A DNA stretch of 33,702 nucleotides, taken from NCBI GenBank assembly GCA_900754275.1, contig CAAECF010000112.1:1-33702 (forward strand), written 5' to 3'. The stretch comes from an uncultured Collinsella sp. (GTDB lineage: Bacteria; Actinomycetota; Coriobacteriia; Coriobacteriales; Coriobacteriaceae). A program made the translations under genes and the position numbers. The notes below the pieces were generated by a model. The model was not told where the DNA came from, did not search any database, and was given only the letters and a program-made list of their open reading frames with translations. Shown one piece after another: positions 15,437-22,529 of this stretch; positions within the stretch are counted from its first letter, which is position 1, and each line of letters opens with the position of its first letter.

Positions 15437-16192
15437 CTATTTTGTAGCTTTTGACGAGCCTCCGCTCGCCTTTTGGTATTCGTCCTTAAAGGCCTTGAAC
15501 ATGCCGCGCGTCTTGCCGAGCTGCTTGCCCAGTGCGCGACTGCCCTTGTCCACGGCAACCGATCCCTTGTCGTCGAGCACCTTGGCGCCCTTTTTGACCT
15601 TGTCGCCCACCACGACGCTGGCCTCGGCGGCCTTGGCAGCCGCACCGCCCGAATACCCGAGCGACTTGACCTCGTCCGAGACGACCATCGCGCCGTTCTC
15701 GTAGCCGCGCAGCATCGTCGGCGGCACCTGCGTGTCACCAACCAAAACACTCGAAGCAGCACCGGCGGTCACATAGAATGCCTGCACGATGCCCGAGCGT
15801 GGCTTGAACTCAACATCCGAGCAATAGCCCACGACGTCGCCCGATTCCGTGCGCACGTCCATACCGACCCAGATGATGCAATCGTCCAGGTTGATGTCGA
15901 GGCGCTTGGCGGCGGCGGCATCGTACGTGTCCTTGACGTCATCAACCGCAATGGCGCCCTCGTAGACACCAATGGCGTCGAGCGCCACGAATCGGTCGGG
16001 ACGCTCGATCATGCCCGCGATATCGGACTGGCGGACCATAAAGCCGACCACGCGCGTACCGCCCGGGGTAAAGACCGGAAAGTGAATCTTTCCGAGCTTT
16101 TTAGGGCTGCGCGGCGTGCCGTCCTTTTTGGTGCGCTTGTCCTCGGTAGGCTTGCGATAGATCTTGGCGCCGACAAAATCCCCAGCGCGCAT
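15437..16192 (-). CDS. PRC-barrel domain protein
   Basis: This is a 251-residue soluble protein with two PRC-barrel-like halves (about 5-95 and 95-175). PRC-barrels are small beta-barrels in RNA-processing, photosynthetic and stress proteins and here give no specific function. The first half has LGKIHFPVFTPGGTRVVGFMVR, the second DDCIIWVGMDVRTESGDVVGYCSDVEF. The C-terminal 70 residues are Lys/Gly/Ala-rich and probably disordered. Its ATG shares one base with the upstream stop (TAATG), so translation is coupled to the YtxH-like gene. The pair suggests an envelope- or stress-associated role, but no partner or ligand can be named. Confidence 0.82.
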   Translation of the reverse strand: MRAGDFVGAKIYRKPTEDKRTKKDGTPRSPKKLGKIHFPVFTPGGTRVVGFMVRQSDIAGMIERPDRFVALDAIGVYEGAIAVDDVKDTYDAAAAKRLDINLDDCIIWVGMDVRTESGDVVGYCSDVEFKPRSGIVQAFYVTAGAASSVLVGDTQVPPTMLRGYENGAMVVSDEVKSLGYSGGAAAKAAEASVVVGDKVKKGAKVLDDKGSVAVDKGSRALGKQLGKTRGMFKAFKDEYQKASGGSSKATK

Positions 16193-16587
16193 TATGCCTC
16201 GGTCGAGGGCTCCGCAGCCTCGGTATCAGCCTCGACGGCGTTCTCGACCACGACGTCGGCGGCAGGCGTCACGTTGCCGCCCGAAATGGCGTCGTTGAGC
16301 TGCTCGCGCAGCTGGTCCATGCGCTCGCGGGCCAGGTCGACCTTGGCGCGCAGGTCGTCGGTCTTGGCGTCGACCATCGGGCCAAAGTCATTCACCGCAG
16401 CACGGGCCTCCTCGGCGCCGTGCTCGTAGGTGTCGCGCATATTGTCCCAGGCGTCGTTGGCGATATCGGCAGCCATGGCGCGGGTCTCGGCGCCCGAGCG
16501 CGGGGCCAGAGCAACGCCGATAATAGCGCCGGCAGCGGCACCAAAAAGTGCGCCGGAGACAAAGCTGAAAGTCTTACCCATGATCAT
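16192..16587 (-). CDS. YtxH-like small membrane protein
   Basis: This protein has about 131 residues. After a short start (MIMGKTFSFVSG) comes a glycine/alanine-rich membrane helix GALFGAAAGAIIGVALAPRSG, the YtxH (general stress protein) signature. A charged helical segment (about 30-95) follows, then an acidic Ala/Glu tail. AGGAGAGGA directly precedes two in-frame ATGs, at 16587 and 16581; either may be used, the second giving 129 residues. YtxH-type proteins are often general-stress genes, but the role here is unproven. It is the first gene of a two-gene unit with the PRC-barrel protein. Confidence 0.8.
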   Translation of the reverse strand: MIMGKTFSFVSGALFGAAAGAIIGVALAPRSGAETRAMAADIANDAWDNMRDTYEHGAEEARAAVNDFGPMVDAKTDDLRAKVDLARERMDQLREQLNDAISGGNVTPAADVVVENAVEADTEAAEPSTEA

Positions 16588-16632
16588 TCCTCTCCTGCGG
16601 GCACGTCGGTGCCCACCGTTTGAATGCTGTCC

Positions 16633-16638
16633 ATTATA
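16633..16638 (-). promoter_or_regulatory. -10 box upstream of the YtxH/PRC operon
   Basis: A perfect TATAAT on the minus strand lies about 46 bases before the YtxH start codon. The -35 region at 17-bp spacing (AGCGGC) is poor. The expected leader contains the small hairpin GGGCAC-cgac-GTGCCC just before the ribosome-binding site. Confidence 0.6.
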
Positions 16639-16717
16639 CCCGCAGCGCATCACTTGCCGCTCCGCTCATCTGCGTACGGCAAAAGCGCAGGTACGTGATG
16701 GTGATAAACGAGTAGGC

Positions 16718-17551
16718 CTACTCCTGAGGCATAGCCGGCATGGCCACTGTGGCACCCGGGTCCTCGCCGGCGCCGTCCACGAGCGGCAGGCCGCCCTCAT
16801 GCGCAGGTCCTGCCGGAACCGTCGCCGCGCCGCCAAAGACAGCCGCGGAAGCCTCGTGGTTCTCGGCAACCGCGCCCTCGGTATCGATCGCCACCTGGGG
16901 CTCGTCGTCAAAGTTGGGGACGCCCTGGGGCTCGGTGGGAACGGGCTCGGCGGTCACATCGGCAGCGGGCTCGGGGTCGACCGGCACATCGCCCTCGTCA
17001 GCGCCCTCGTCCTCGGCAGCATCTTCGCCGTTCGCAGCGGCGACGGCCTCGTGAGGATCCTTGCCCTCGGCCTCGGCGCGCATGCCCAGCACCAGGTTGC
17101 GCAGGCCCGCGACCGTGCCTTCCACGTCGGGGGTAGGCTGGTCGGCGTGCAGATAGGCCCAATCCATCATAAAGGTGGCCGAAGACAGCGCGCCGATGGC
17201 CAGTGCGTCGTCGGGGCACGAAAGCTCAACCTCAAAGACACGCTCATCGTGTTCGCTTACGCGGGTGCGGCCGCACGAGATGCTACCGGCAAGACCGGTC
17301 TCGTTCATGAGCTCAACCGTCACGTGCTCCAACAGGTGGCAGAGCTCGGTCTGGCCCATGCAGTCTTGGAACTCGCGGCCGGAATCGCCCAGGCACAGGT
17401 GCTTGGCAATCGCGGGCACCAGGTAGTACACGCGCGCCGTGGCCTCGATGTCCTCCGAGGTCATGAGCGGCATGCCGGGGTTCACCAGCACATGCGCGCA
17501 GATCTTGTCCTCACTGACGGTGACCTTAAGGATGTTGAACAGGCCTGCCAT
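16718..17551 (-). CDS. Stand-alone cyanophycin-synthetase N-domain-like protein
   Basis: This is a 277-residue protein. Residues 1-150 resemble the N-terminal domain of cyanophycin synthetase: CHLLEHVTVELMNETGLAG followed by CGRTR and VFEVEL matches that family's xHxxEHVALELQ, LAG, FGRTR and GVYxVV blocks. The motif His72-x-x-Glu75-His76 is of the HxxEH metallopeptidase type, so metal-dependent peptide hydrolysis is conceivable. The ATP-grasp and Mur-ligase domains needed to make cyanophycin are absent. Residues 165-277 are acidic, Ala/Pro/Glu-rich and probably disordered. GGGGAG precedes the ATG. It follows the CNNM gene by 24 bases, so they are likely co-transcribed. The resemblance is from motif memory; the function is open. 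Confidence 0.65.
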   Translation of the reverse strand: MAGLFNILKVTVSEDKICAHVLVNPGMPLMTSEDIEATARVYYLVPAIAKHLCLGDSGREFQDCMGQTELCHLLEHVTVELMNETGLAGSISCGRTRVSEHDERVFEVELSCPDDALAIGALSSATFMMDWAYLHADQPTPDVEGTVAGLRNLVLGMRAEAEGKDPHEAVAAANGEDAAEDEGADEGDVPVDPEPAADVTAEPVPTEPQGVPNFDDEPQVAIDTEGAVAENHEASAAVFGGAATVPAGPAHEGGLPLVDGAGEDPGATVAMPAMPQE

Positions 17552-17575
17552 AACTCTCCCCTACTCTTCCTTGTC

Positions 17576-18949
17576 CTACTCGTCGCCGTCGTGCGGATTC
17601 GCGGAACCCGCACCCGACGTCGTCGGCTCGTCTACCGAAGACTCGGAATCCTTCTTATCGGTTTCGGCCGGAGCGATCACGCGAATGAGCGAGATGCGCT
17701 GGCCACGCATCGACTGCACTTTAAACTTGTACCCCGCGACCTCAAACACCTCTCCGATGTCGGGCACCGAGTCGCAAAGCTCCAAAATCCAGCCGGCGAT
17801 GGTCTCATAATCATCGCTTTCCTCGAGCGGCCAACCAAGCTCAATCGCGTCATCGCACGAAAAACGCCCATCAACGAGCCACTCGCGGCGCGAAAGGCGC
17901 GTGAGATACTTGTTGTCGGGGTCGAACTCGTCCTCGATCTCGCCGACGATCTCCTCGACGATATCCTCGATGGTGATAATGCCGGCCGTGCCGCCGTACT
18001 CGTCCACGACCACCACGATCTGGTCGTGCGAGGTCTGCATCTCGGACAGTAGCGGCAGGATGTCCTTGGTGTCGGGCACAAAGGTGGCGTCGCGCAAAAA
18101 GCCGGCGATGGGCTGGTCACCCTTGCCGTCGAGCGCGGGTTGGATCAGGTCCTTGATGTGCGCAATGCCGGCGACGTTGTCGGGATCCTCGTGATAGACG
18201 GGGATGCGGCTGAAGCCGGTCTGGCGCATGGTGGACAGCACGTCGGCGACCGTCTCGTCGTCCTCGCACATGGTGGTGTCCACGCGCGGCACCATGACCT
18301 CGCGGGCAACGGTGTCGCCCAGGTCGAAGATCTCGTGGATCATGCGCTTTTCCTCGTCGAGCAGGTCGTCCTGCTCCGAGACCATGTACTTGATCTCTTC
18401 TTCCGAGACGTTCTGACGGTCGTCGGCACTCTTGATGCGCAGGATGCGGGCCAGGCCATCGGAGCAAGCGCCGGTCAGCCACACGAGCGGACGAGCGATC
18501 TTTTGGAAAAACGACAACGGCCCCACGACCTGCTTGGACACGCCTTCGGCGTTGGCCAGGCCGATGCGCTTGGGCACAAGCTCGCCGATCACGATGGACA
18601 CGAAGGCGACCGCGACGGTGATGATGACCGGCGCCAGGCCGCGCGCGATGGCGGAGAGCGGCGCGATGCCAAAGCTCATGAGCCACGTGGCGAGCGGGTC
18701 GGACAGACTCGTCGAGGCGACGGCGGACGAGGCGAAGCCCACGAGCGTGATGGCGACCTGGATGGTGGCGAGCAGCTGGTCGGAGTCGGCAGCCAGCTTA
18801 ATGGCACGCTCGGCGCGCTTGTCGCCTTCCTCGGCCTCGTGCTCCAACACGGCGCGCTTGGCCGTGGTGAGCGCCATCTCGGACATAGAGAAGTAGCCGT
18901 TGATGAGGGTCAAAACGAGGGTGGTGATAAGGGAGATGGTTATGTCCAT
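17576..18949 (-). CDS. CNNM/CorC (HlyC) family protein with CBS and transporter-associated domains
   Basis: This is a 457-residue protein. An N-terminal CNNM (DUF21) domain (about 1-190) has three to four helices, with the marks NGYFSMSEMALTTAKRA and GELVPKRIGLANAE. A CBS pair follows (about 205-335: REVMVPRVDTTM, FSRIPVYHEDPDNVAGIAHIKDL, VVDEYGGTAGIITIEDIVEEIVGEIEDEFD), then the C-terminal CorC_HlyC domain (about 350-435). Family members are linked to Mg2+ or Co2+ efflux or homeostasis; the old name hemolysin is misleading. No strong ribosome-binding site precedes the ATG. It stands 24 bases before the cyanophycin-synthetase-like gene and 110 bases after the hemolysin III gene. With the NRMT operon nearby, it makes a second candidate magnesium-homeostasis gene in the window. 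Confidence 0.93.
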   Translation of the reverse strand: MDITISLITTLVLTLINGYFSMSEMALTTAKRAVLEHEAEEGDKRAERAIKLAADSDQLLATIQVAITLVGFASSAVASTSLSDPLATWLMSFGIAPLSAIARGLAPVIITVAVAFVSIVIGELVPKRIGLANAEGVSKQVVGPLSFFQKIARPLVWLTGACSDGLARILRIKSADDRQNVSEEEIKYMVSEQDDLLDEEKRMIHEIFDLGDTVAREVMVPRVDTTMCEDDETVADVLSTMRQTGFSRIPVYHEDPDNVAGIAHIKDLIQPALDGKGDQPIAGFLRDATFVPDTKDILPLLSEMQTSHDQIVVVVDEYGGTAGIITIEDIVEEIVGEIEDEFDPDNKYLTRLSRREWLVDGRFSCDDAIELGWPLEESDDYETIAGWILELCDSVPDIGEVFEVAGYKFKVQSMRGQRISLIRVIAPAETDKKDSESSVDEPTTSGAGSANPHDGDE

Positions 18950-19059
18950 CGGGAGTTTCTCGAACCTCCAAGATTCGGGACGTCAGGTTAAAACGTTGAT
19001 GGCGGATACGGCAATTGCACCGGCGCCCAAACGAGAACGCGGGCGCGCAGGCATGGTCG

Positions 19060-19743
19060 CTAGATTACGAAGAGGATCACCGCCATGAACTGGAAGATGC
19101 TGCCGGCGAGCACCCACAGGTGAAACACGCTGTGCAGATAGCGCACGTTTTTGGCGATATAGAACGGCACGCCCGCGGTGTAGCACACGCCGCCGACGGC
19201 GAGCAGGGCAAGTGCCACGGGGTTGAGCAGCGCCACGAGCTCGGGCAGCTTAAAGACAACGAGCCAGCCCATCAGCAGATAGACCAGGCCGCTTACCCAA
19301 TGCGGCTGGCGCTCGCGCATAAAGCACTCGAGGGCGATGCCGATAATGGCGATGGCCCATACGGCAAAGAACAGCACAGCGCCGCCGTCGTTTGCGAGCG
19401 TGATGAGGCAAAACGGCGTATAGCTGCCCGCAATGAGCAGGTAGATGCAGCTGTGGTCGATGATGCGAAACACGCGCTTGGCGCGCGCGGGCTGAATCGC
19501 GTGGTAGAGCGTGGAGGCTAGGTATTCGAGGATAATGCTGACGCCGTAGACAATTGCCGCGGCCATGTGGGCCGGGCCTCCGCCGCGCAGGGCGGCGAAT
19601 ACGATCAGGAGCACCAGGCCCGCGATACCCAGCAGGCAGCCGACACCATGGGTGACGGAGTTCATGATCTCCTCACCCACCGTGTAGTGTGGAACGGCCG
19701 CGGTCTTGGGTCGCGGCTTAGAACTGTCGCTCGAATCGGACAT
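19060..19743 (-). CDS. Hemolysin III / PAQR family membrane protein
   Basis: This is a 227-residue integral membrane protein with seven predicted helices. The family metal-site residues are seen in the segments NSVTHGVG, STLYHAIQP with IDHSCIYLLIAGSYTP, and HSVFHLWVLAGS, whose histidines and aspartate match the PAQR/YqfA pattern. PAQR proteins include adiponectin receptors and bacterial hemolysin-III-like proteins, possibly lipid amidases; the bacterial role is not settled. The start is ATG 19743, with GGAGG upstream at slightly long spacing; the TTG at 19761 is less likely. A TATAGT box at 19779-19784 on the minus strand may be its -10. It may share transcripts with the downstream CNNM gene. 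Confidence 0.9.
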   Translation of the reverse strand: MSDSSDSSKPRPKTAAVPHYTVGEEIMNSVTHGVGCLLGIAGLVLLIVFAALRGGGPAHMAAAIVYGVSIILEYLASTLYHAIQPARAKRVFRIIDHSCIYLLIAGSYTPFCLITLANDGGAVLFFAVWAIAIIGIALECFMRERQPHWVSGLVYLLMGWLVVFKLPELVALLNPVALALLAVGGVCYTAGVPFYIAKNVRYLHSVFHLWVLAGSIFQFMAVILFVI

Positions 19744-19849
19744 GCCGGTTACATCCTCCAACGTAAAGAGTTCTCAACACTATATCAAAGCGTCTGGGTA
19801 CGTGCGAAATTTGCACTATACGTGACCCTTTGTTTACCCATTCTTTGCC

Positions 19850-19865
19850 TGTTGACGCATCAACG
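19850..19865. promoter_or_regulatory. Operator-like dyad 1 (TGTTGA-N4-TCAACG)
   Basis: The 16-mer TGTTGACGCATCAACG is an imperfect palindrome overlapping the -35 of the alpha/beta hydrolase promoter. It matches the dyad at 19895-19910 in the pattern TGTTGAYGYATYAACR. A paired repressor site is inferred. Confidence 0.5.
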
Positions 19866-19880
19866 GCGAACGTCCATAAT
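19852..19880 (+). promoter_or_regulatory. Sigma70-type promoter of the alpha/beta hydrolase gene
   Basis: TTGACG (19852-19857) and CATAAT (19875-19880) are separated by exactly 17 bases. Transcription would start near 19887, about 43 bases before the ATG. The two dyads lie over the -35 and just after the start site. Confidence 0.7.
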
Positions 19881-19894
19881 GCGCTTGCATTAAA

Positions 19895-19910
19895 TGTTGA
19901 TGTATTAACA
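19895..19910. promoter_or_regulatory. Operator-like dyad 2 (TGTTGA-N4-TTAACA)
   Basis: TGTTGATGTATTAACA is a near-perfect dyad whose outer arms extend to ATGTT/AACAT. It lies just downstream of the predicted transcription start and 45 bases from dyad 1. No adjacent regulator gene is present to match it. Confidence 0.5.
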
Positions 19911-19929
19911 TCTTATAGGAGAATACCGC

Positions 19930-20895
19930 ATGGCTCAAAACGCACGTTCCCATCGAAAGCTCAAGATAGCCGGCATCGTTGCACTGGTGGTTGTCGTTGC
20001 GCTGCTCGGATTTGCCGGCAACTTTCTGTTTGACTTCGCGCTGAATCCCCGCGCGCCATACACCATGAAGATGATGCAGGATAGCAAGAACGACAAAGAA
20101 GGTGAGCAGCCGGATGCCGAGGATACCGAGGCGCGGGCATGGTTTAAAGAGAACCGCAAGAGCAGCAACCTCACCGCGGACGACGGGACCGAGCTTGCCG
20201 CCTGGTATTTTGCTGCGTCGGAGAGCACGCACGACTACGCCGTCTGCCTGCATGGATATACCAACGAGCCCATCGGTATGGCCCGATACGCCAAACGCTT
20301 CCACGACCGTGGCATGAACGTACTCGCACCCGCCGCCCGCGCCCACGAGCGCTCCGGCGGCGACTATATCGGCATGGGCTGGCCCGAGCGCCTCGACATC
20401 GTCGCATGGATCGAGCGAATCGTTCAGGCTGACCCCGAGGCGCGCATCCTGGTCTTTGGCGAGTCGATGGGTGCGGCAACCGCCATGAACGTCGCGGGGG
20501 AATCTCTGCCCGCAAACGTGAAATGCATTATCGAGGACTGCGGTTATACGAGTGTTTGGGACGAGTTTTCCCTGCAGCTCAAGGACGTGTTCAGCCTGCC
20601 CAGCTTTCCCTTGCTCGATGTAGCAAACTTGGTGTGCAACGTGCGCGCGGGCTACGACTTTCATAAGGCGAGCAGTGTGGAGCAACTCAAACACGCGACG
20701 GTTCCCATGCTGTTTATCCACGGCGACCAGGACACCTTTGTGCCGTACGACATGTTCGACCAAAACTACGACGCGTGCGCCAGCAAGGTTAAACAGAAGC
20801 TCACTATCCACGGCGCCACCCACGCCAAGAGCGCGCAAGTTGACCCCGAGCTCTACTGGAATACGGTCGACGACTTCCTCGACAAGAATTATTAG
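19930..20895 (+). CDS. Membrane-anchored alpha/beta hydrolase
   Basis: This 321-residue protein has one N-terminal membrane helix (about 12-34), so the catalytic domain is probably outside the membrane. The hydrolase fold has the oxyanion loop LHGYTNEP, nucleophile Ser179 in GESMG, acid Asp268 in HGDQDTFVP and His298 in GATHAKS, a complete triad. It resembles the BAAT/S9-like serine hydrolases common in Firmicutes and Actinobacteria. The substrate is unknown; esters or acyl groups at the cell surface are plausible. TAGGAG lies before the ATG. The gene is monocistronic, with its own promoter, two operator-like dyads and a shared terminator, so it is probably under specific repression. Confidence 0.9.
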   Translation: MAQNARSHRKLKIAGIVALVVVVALLGFAGNFLFDFALNPRAPYTMKMMQDSKNDKEGEQPDAEDTEARAWFKENRKSSNLTADDGTELAAWYFAASESTHDYAVCLHGYTNEPIGMARYAKRFHDRGMNVLAPAARAHERSGGDYIGMGWPERLDIVAWIERIVQADPEARILVFGESMGAATAMNVAGESLPANVKCIIEDCGYTSVWDEFSLQLKDVFSLPSFPLLDVANLVCNVRAGYDFHKASSVEQLKHATVPMLFIHGDQDTFVPYDMFDQNYDACASKVKQKLTIHGATHAKSAQVDPELYWNTVDDFLDKNY

Positions 20896-20973
20896 GCAAA
20901 AAGCAACGTCTGGGGTTTTGTTGCCAAAAATCGGTTTGTGGTCGGCGGTATTCGATTTTTCACCGCACTTCTG

Positions 20974-21012
20974 AAAAGCCGCCCGCGAGCGTTGTGCTCG
21001 TGGGCGGCTTTT
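20974..21012. terminator. Bidirectional terminator
   Basis: AAAAGCCGCCC-g-CGAGC pairs with GCTCG-t-GGGCGGCTTTT around gttgt, with A-run and T-run on either side. It lies between the convergent hydrolase (plus) and DUF362 (minus) genes and can serve both. Confidence 0.9.
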
Positions 21013-21059
21013 ACTCAACTAACGCCACAAAGGCGCTTGGTTTGTCCAATAGGACGACG

Positions 21060-22265
21060 CTACTTGACCTCGATGAGCTCGTACTTGCTCGTGCCCAGGC
21101 CGATCTTCTCGGCGTGCGCGATGCACACGCGCCAGTCGGTGTCGGGATGCGTGATGCAGAAGGGATCCTTGGCCTGCTCGCCCTCCAGATGCTCGTGGTT
21201 GTGCTCCATCTTGGCCGCGCTATCGGTGAGCTCGGTGTTGGGCAGCGGCTCAGACGCCATGACGGCGTCGGCGCAGGCCTGGTCGATGGCGACCGGGTCG
21301 AAGCTCGCGAACATGCCGATGTCGTTGACGATAGGCGTATCGTTTTCAGGATGGCAGTCGCAGTTGGGACTGATGTCCATGGCAAGCGAGATGTGGAAGC
21401 TCGGGCGGCCGTCGACGACGGCCTTCGTATACTCGGCGATCTTGCAGTTGAGCACGTCGGCCGCGGCCTCATAACCGGGCTTGATGCAGTCCTGGTTGCA
21501 TGCCGCAATGCAGCGTCCGCAGCCCACGCAGCGATCGTGGTCGATGGCAGCCACGTGCACCGTGCGAGTAGCGCCGCTGGCAAGCTCGCGCTCGCGGGTG
21601 CCGTCGAACGAGATAGCGTTGTGCGCGCAGATCTTTTCGCAGGCATGGCAGCCAACGCAGTGCTCGGTCGCGACGTTCGGCTTGCCGGCGGCATGCTGCT
21701 CCATCTTGCCGGCACGGCTGCCGCCTCCCATGCCCAGGTTCTTCATGGCGCCGCCAAAACCGGCCTGCTCATGGCCCTTAAAGTGGGTGAGGCTGATCAC
21801 GATATCGGCATCCATGAGCGCCTGACCGATCTTGGCCTCGTGCACGTACTCGCCGCCCTCGACCGGGACGAGCGCCTCGTCGGTGCCCTTGAGGCCGTCG
21901 GCAATGATGATCTGGCAACCCGTAGCATACGGGGTAAAGCCGTTCTGGTAGGCGGTATCGATGTGCTCGAGCGCGTTTTTGCGGCTACCGACATAGAGCG
22001 TATTGCAGTCGGTGAGGAAGGGCTTGCCGCCCAGCTCCTTCACGACGTCCGCGACGGCGCGGGCGTAGTTGGGGCGCAAAAAGCTCAGGTTGCCCAGCTC
22101 GCCAAAGTGAATCTTGATGGCGACGAACTTGTTCTCAAAGTCGATCTGCTCAATTCCGGCGTGACGGATGAGGCGCTTGAGCTTGTCGAGCTGGCTCTCG
22201 CGAGCATGCGTGCGCAGGTTGGTGAAGTACACCTTAGCGGGTGCTGCGGGTGCAGTTGCGGTCAT
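21060..22265 (-). CDS. DUF362 domain protein with two [4Fe-4S] clusters
   Basis: This 401-residue soluble protein has a DUF362 core (for example VAIKIHFGELGNLSFLRPNYARAVAD and DADIVISLTHFKGHEQAGFGGAMKNLGMG). It is interrupted by a ferredoxin-like insert with CVGCHACEKIC and CVGCGRCIAAC, two complete CxxCxxCxxxC sites. A further Cys-rich stretch SPNCDCHPEND follows. DUF362 proteins are widespread in anaerobes with poorly known function; electron transfer or a reductase role is inferred from the clusters. GAGGGG precedes the ATG by about ten bases. It is monocistronic, with a bidirectional terminator downstream and the repeat-rich gap upstream. Confidence 0.92.
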   Translation of the reverse strand: MTATAPAAPAKVYFTNLRTHARESQLDKLKRLIRHAGIEQIDFENKFVAIKIHFGELGNLSFLRPNYARAVADVVKELGGKPFLTDCNTLYVGSRKNALEHIDTAYQNGFTPYATGCQIIIADGLKGTDEALVPVEGGEYVHEAKIGQALMDADIVISLTHFKGHEQAGFGGAMKNLGMGGGSRAGKMEQHAAGKPNVATEHCVGCHACEKICAHNAISFDGTRERELASGATRTVHVAAIDHDRCVGCGRCIAACNQDCIKPGYEAAADVLNCKIAEYTKAVVDGRPSFHISLAMDISPNCDCHPENDTPIVNDIGMFASFDPVAIDQACADAVMASEPLPNTELTDSAAKMEHNHEHLEGEQAKDPFCITHPDTDWRVCIAHAEKIGLGTSKYELIEVK

Positions 22266-22348
22266 AGATCTATCCCCTCGGTCTATATGGCGTTACAGAC
22301 ATAGAGGATGGTACCAGTTAAAGCAGAGTTAAAGTCAAGTACGGCACC

Positions 22349-22381
22349 TAGTCATTGGGGATGTTCTTAAATGAATAGTCG
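22349..22381. repeat. GGGGAY REP-like hairpin
   Basis: The segment CTAGTCATTGGGGATG through TTCTTAAATGAATAG is a hairpin of AGTCATT with AATGAAT. It is nearly identical to the element at 13919-13951. It opens a cluster of GGGGAC repeats that fills the gap 22340-22529. Confidence 0.6.
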
Positions 22382-22404
22382 CAGGGGACCCTCTTTCGCC
22401 ACCC

Positions 22405-22450
22405 GGCAGTTGGGGACAGTCCCCAAGTGCCGGCAGCTAGGGACAGTCCT
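22405..22450. repeat. Composite GGGAC repeat, copy B (46 bp)
   Basis: This is a second copy of the unit at 10030-10075, containing two hairpin-prone blocks, GGGGACAGTCCCC and CTAGGGACAGTCCT. A GC-rich inverted block, CCGGCCGGCGAGCCGG, follows. Confidence 0.65.
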
Positions 22451-22482
22451 TTCCAGCCGGCCGGCGAGCCGGCAAGTCAGCA

Positions 22483-22529
22483 AAGACTGTCCCCGATGAC
22501 TAGTCGTTTAAGACTGTCCCCGATGACTA
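22483..22529. repeat. Two direct 20-bp GGGGAC repeats
   Basis: AAGACTGTCCCCGATGACTA occurs exactly at 22483-22502 and 22510-22529, seven bases apart. On the minus strand each reads TAGTCATCGGGGACAGTCTT, and the second copy begins with a GTAG foot (G at 22530) whose TAG is the stop codon of the FtsX gene. GTAG feet are known from REP elements mobilised by RAYT transposases; no such transposase is in the window. Confidence 0.75.

Noticed and set aside
22483..22529. CRISPR array
   Set aside because: There are only two 20-bp repeats, separated by seven bases and belonging to the GGGGAC repeat family; there are no spacers of CRISPR length and no cas genes.
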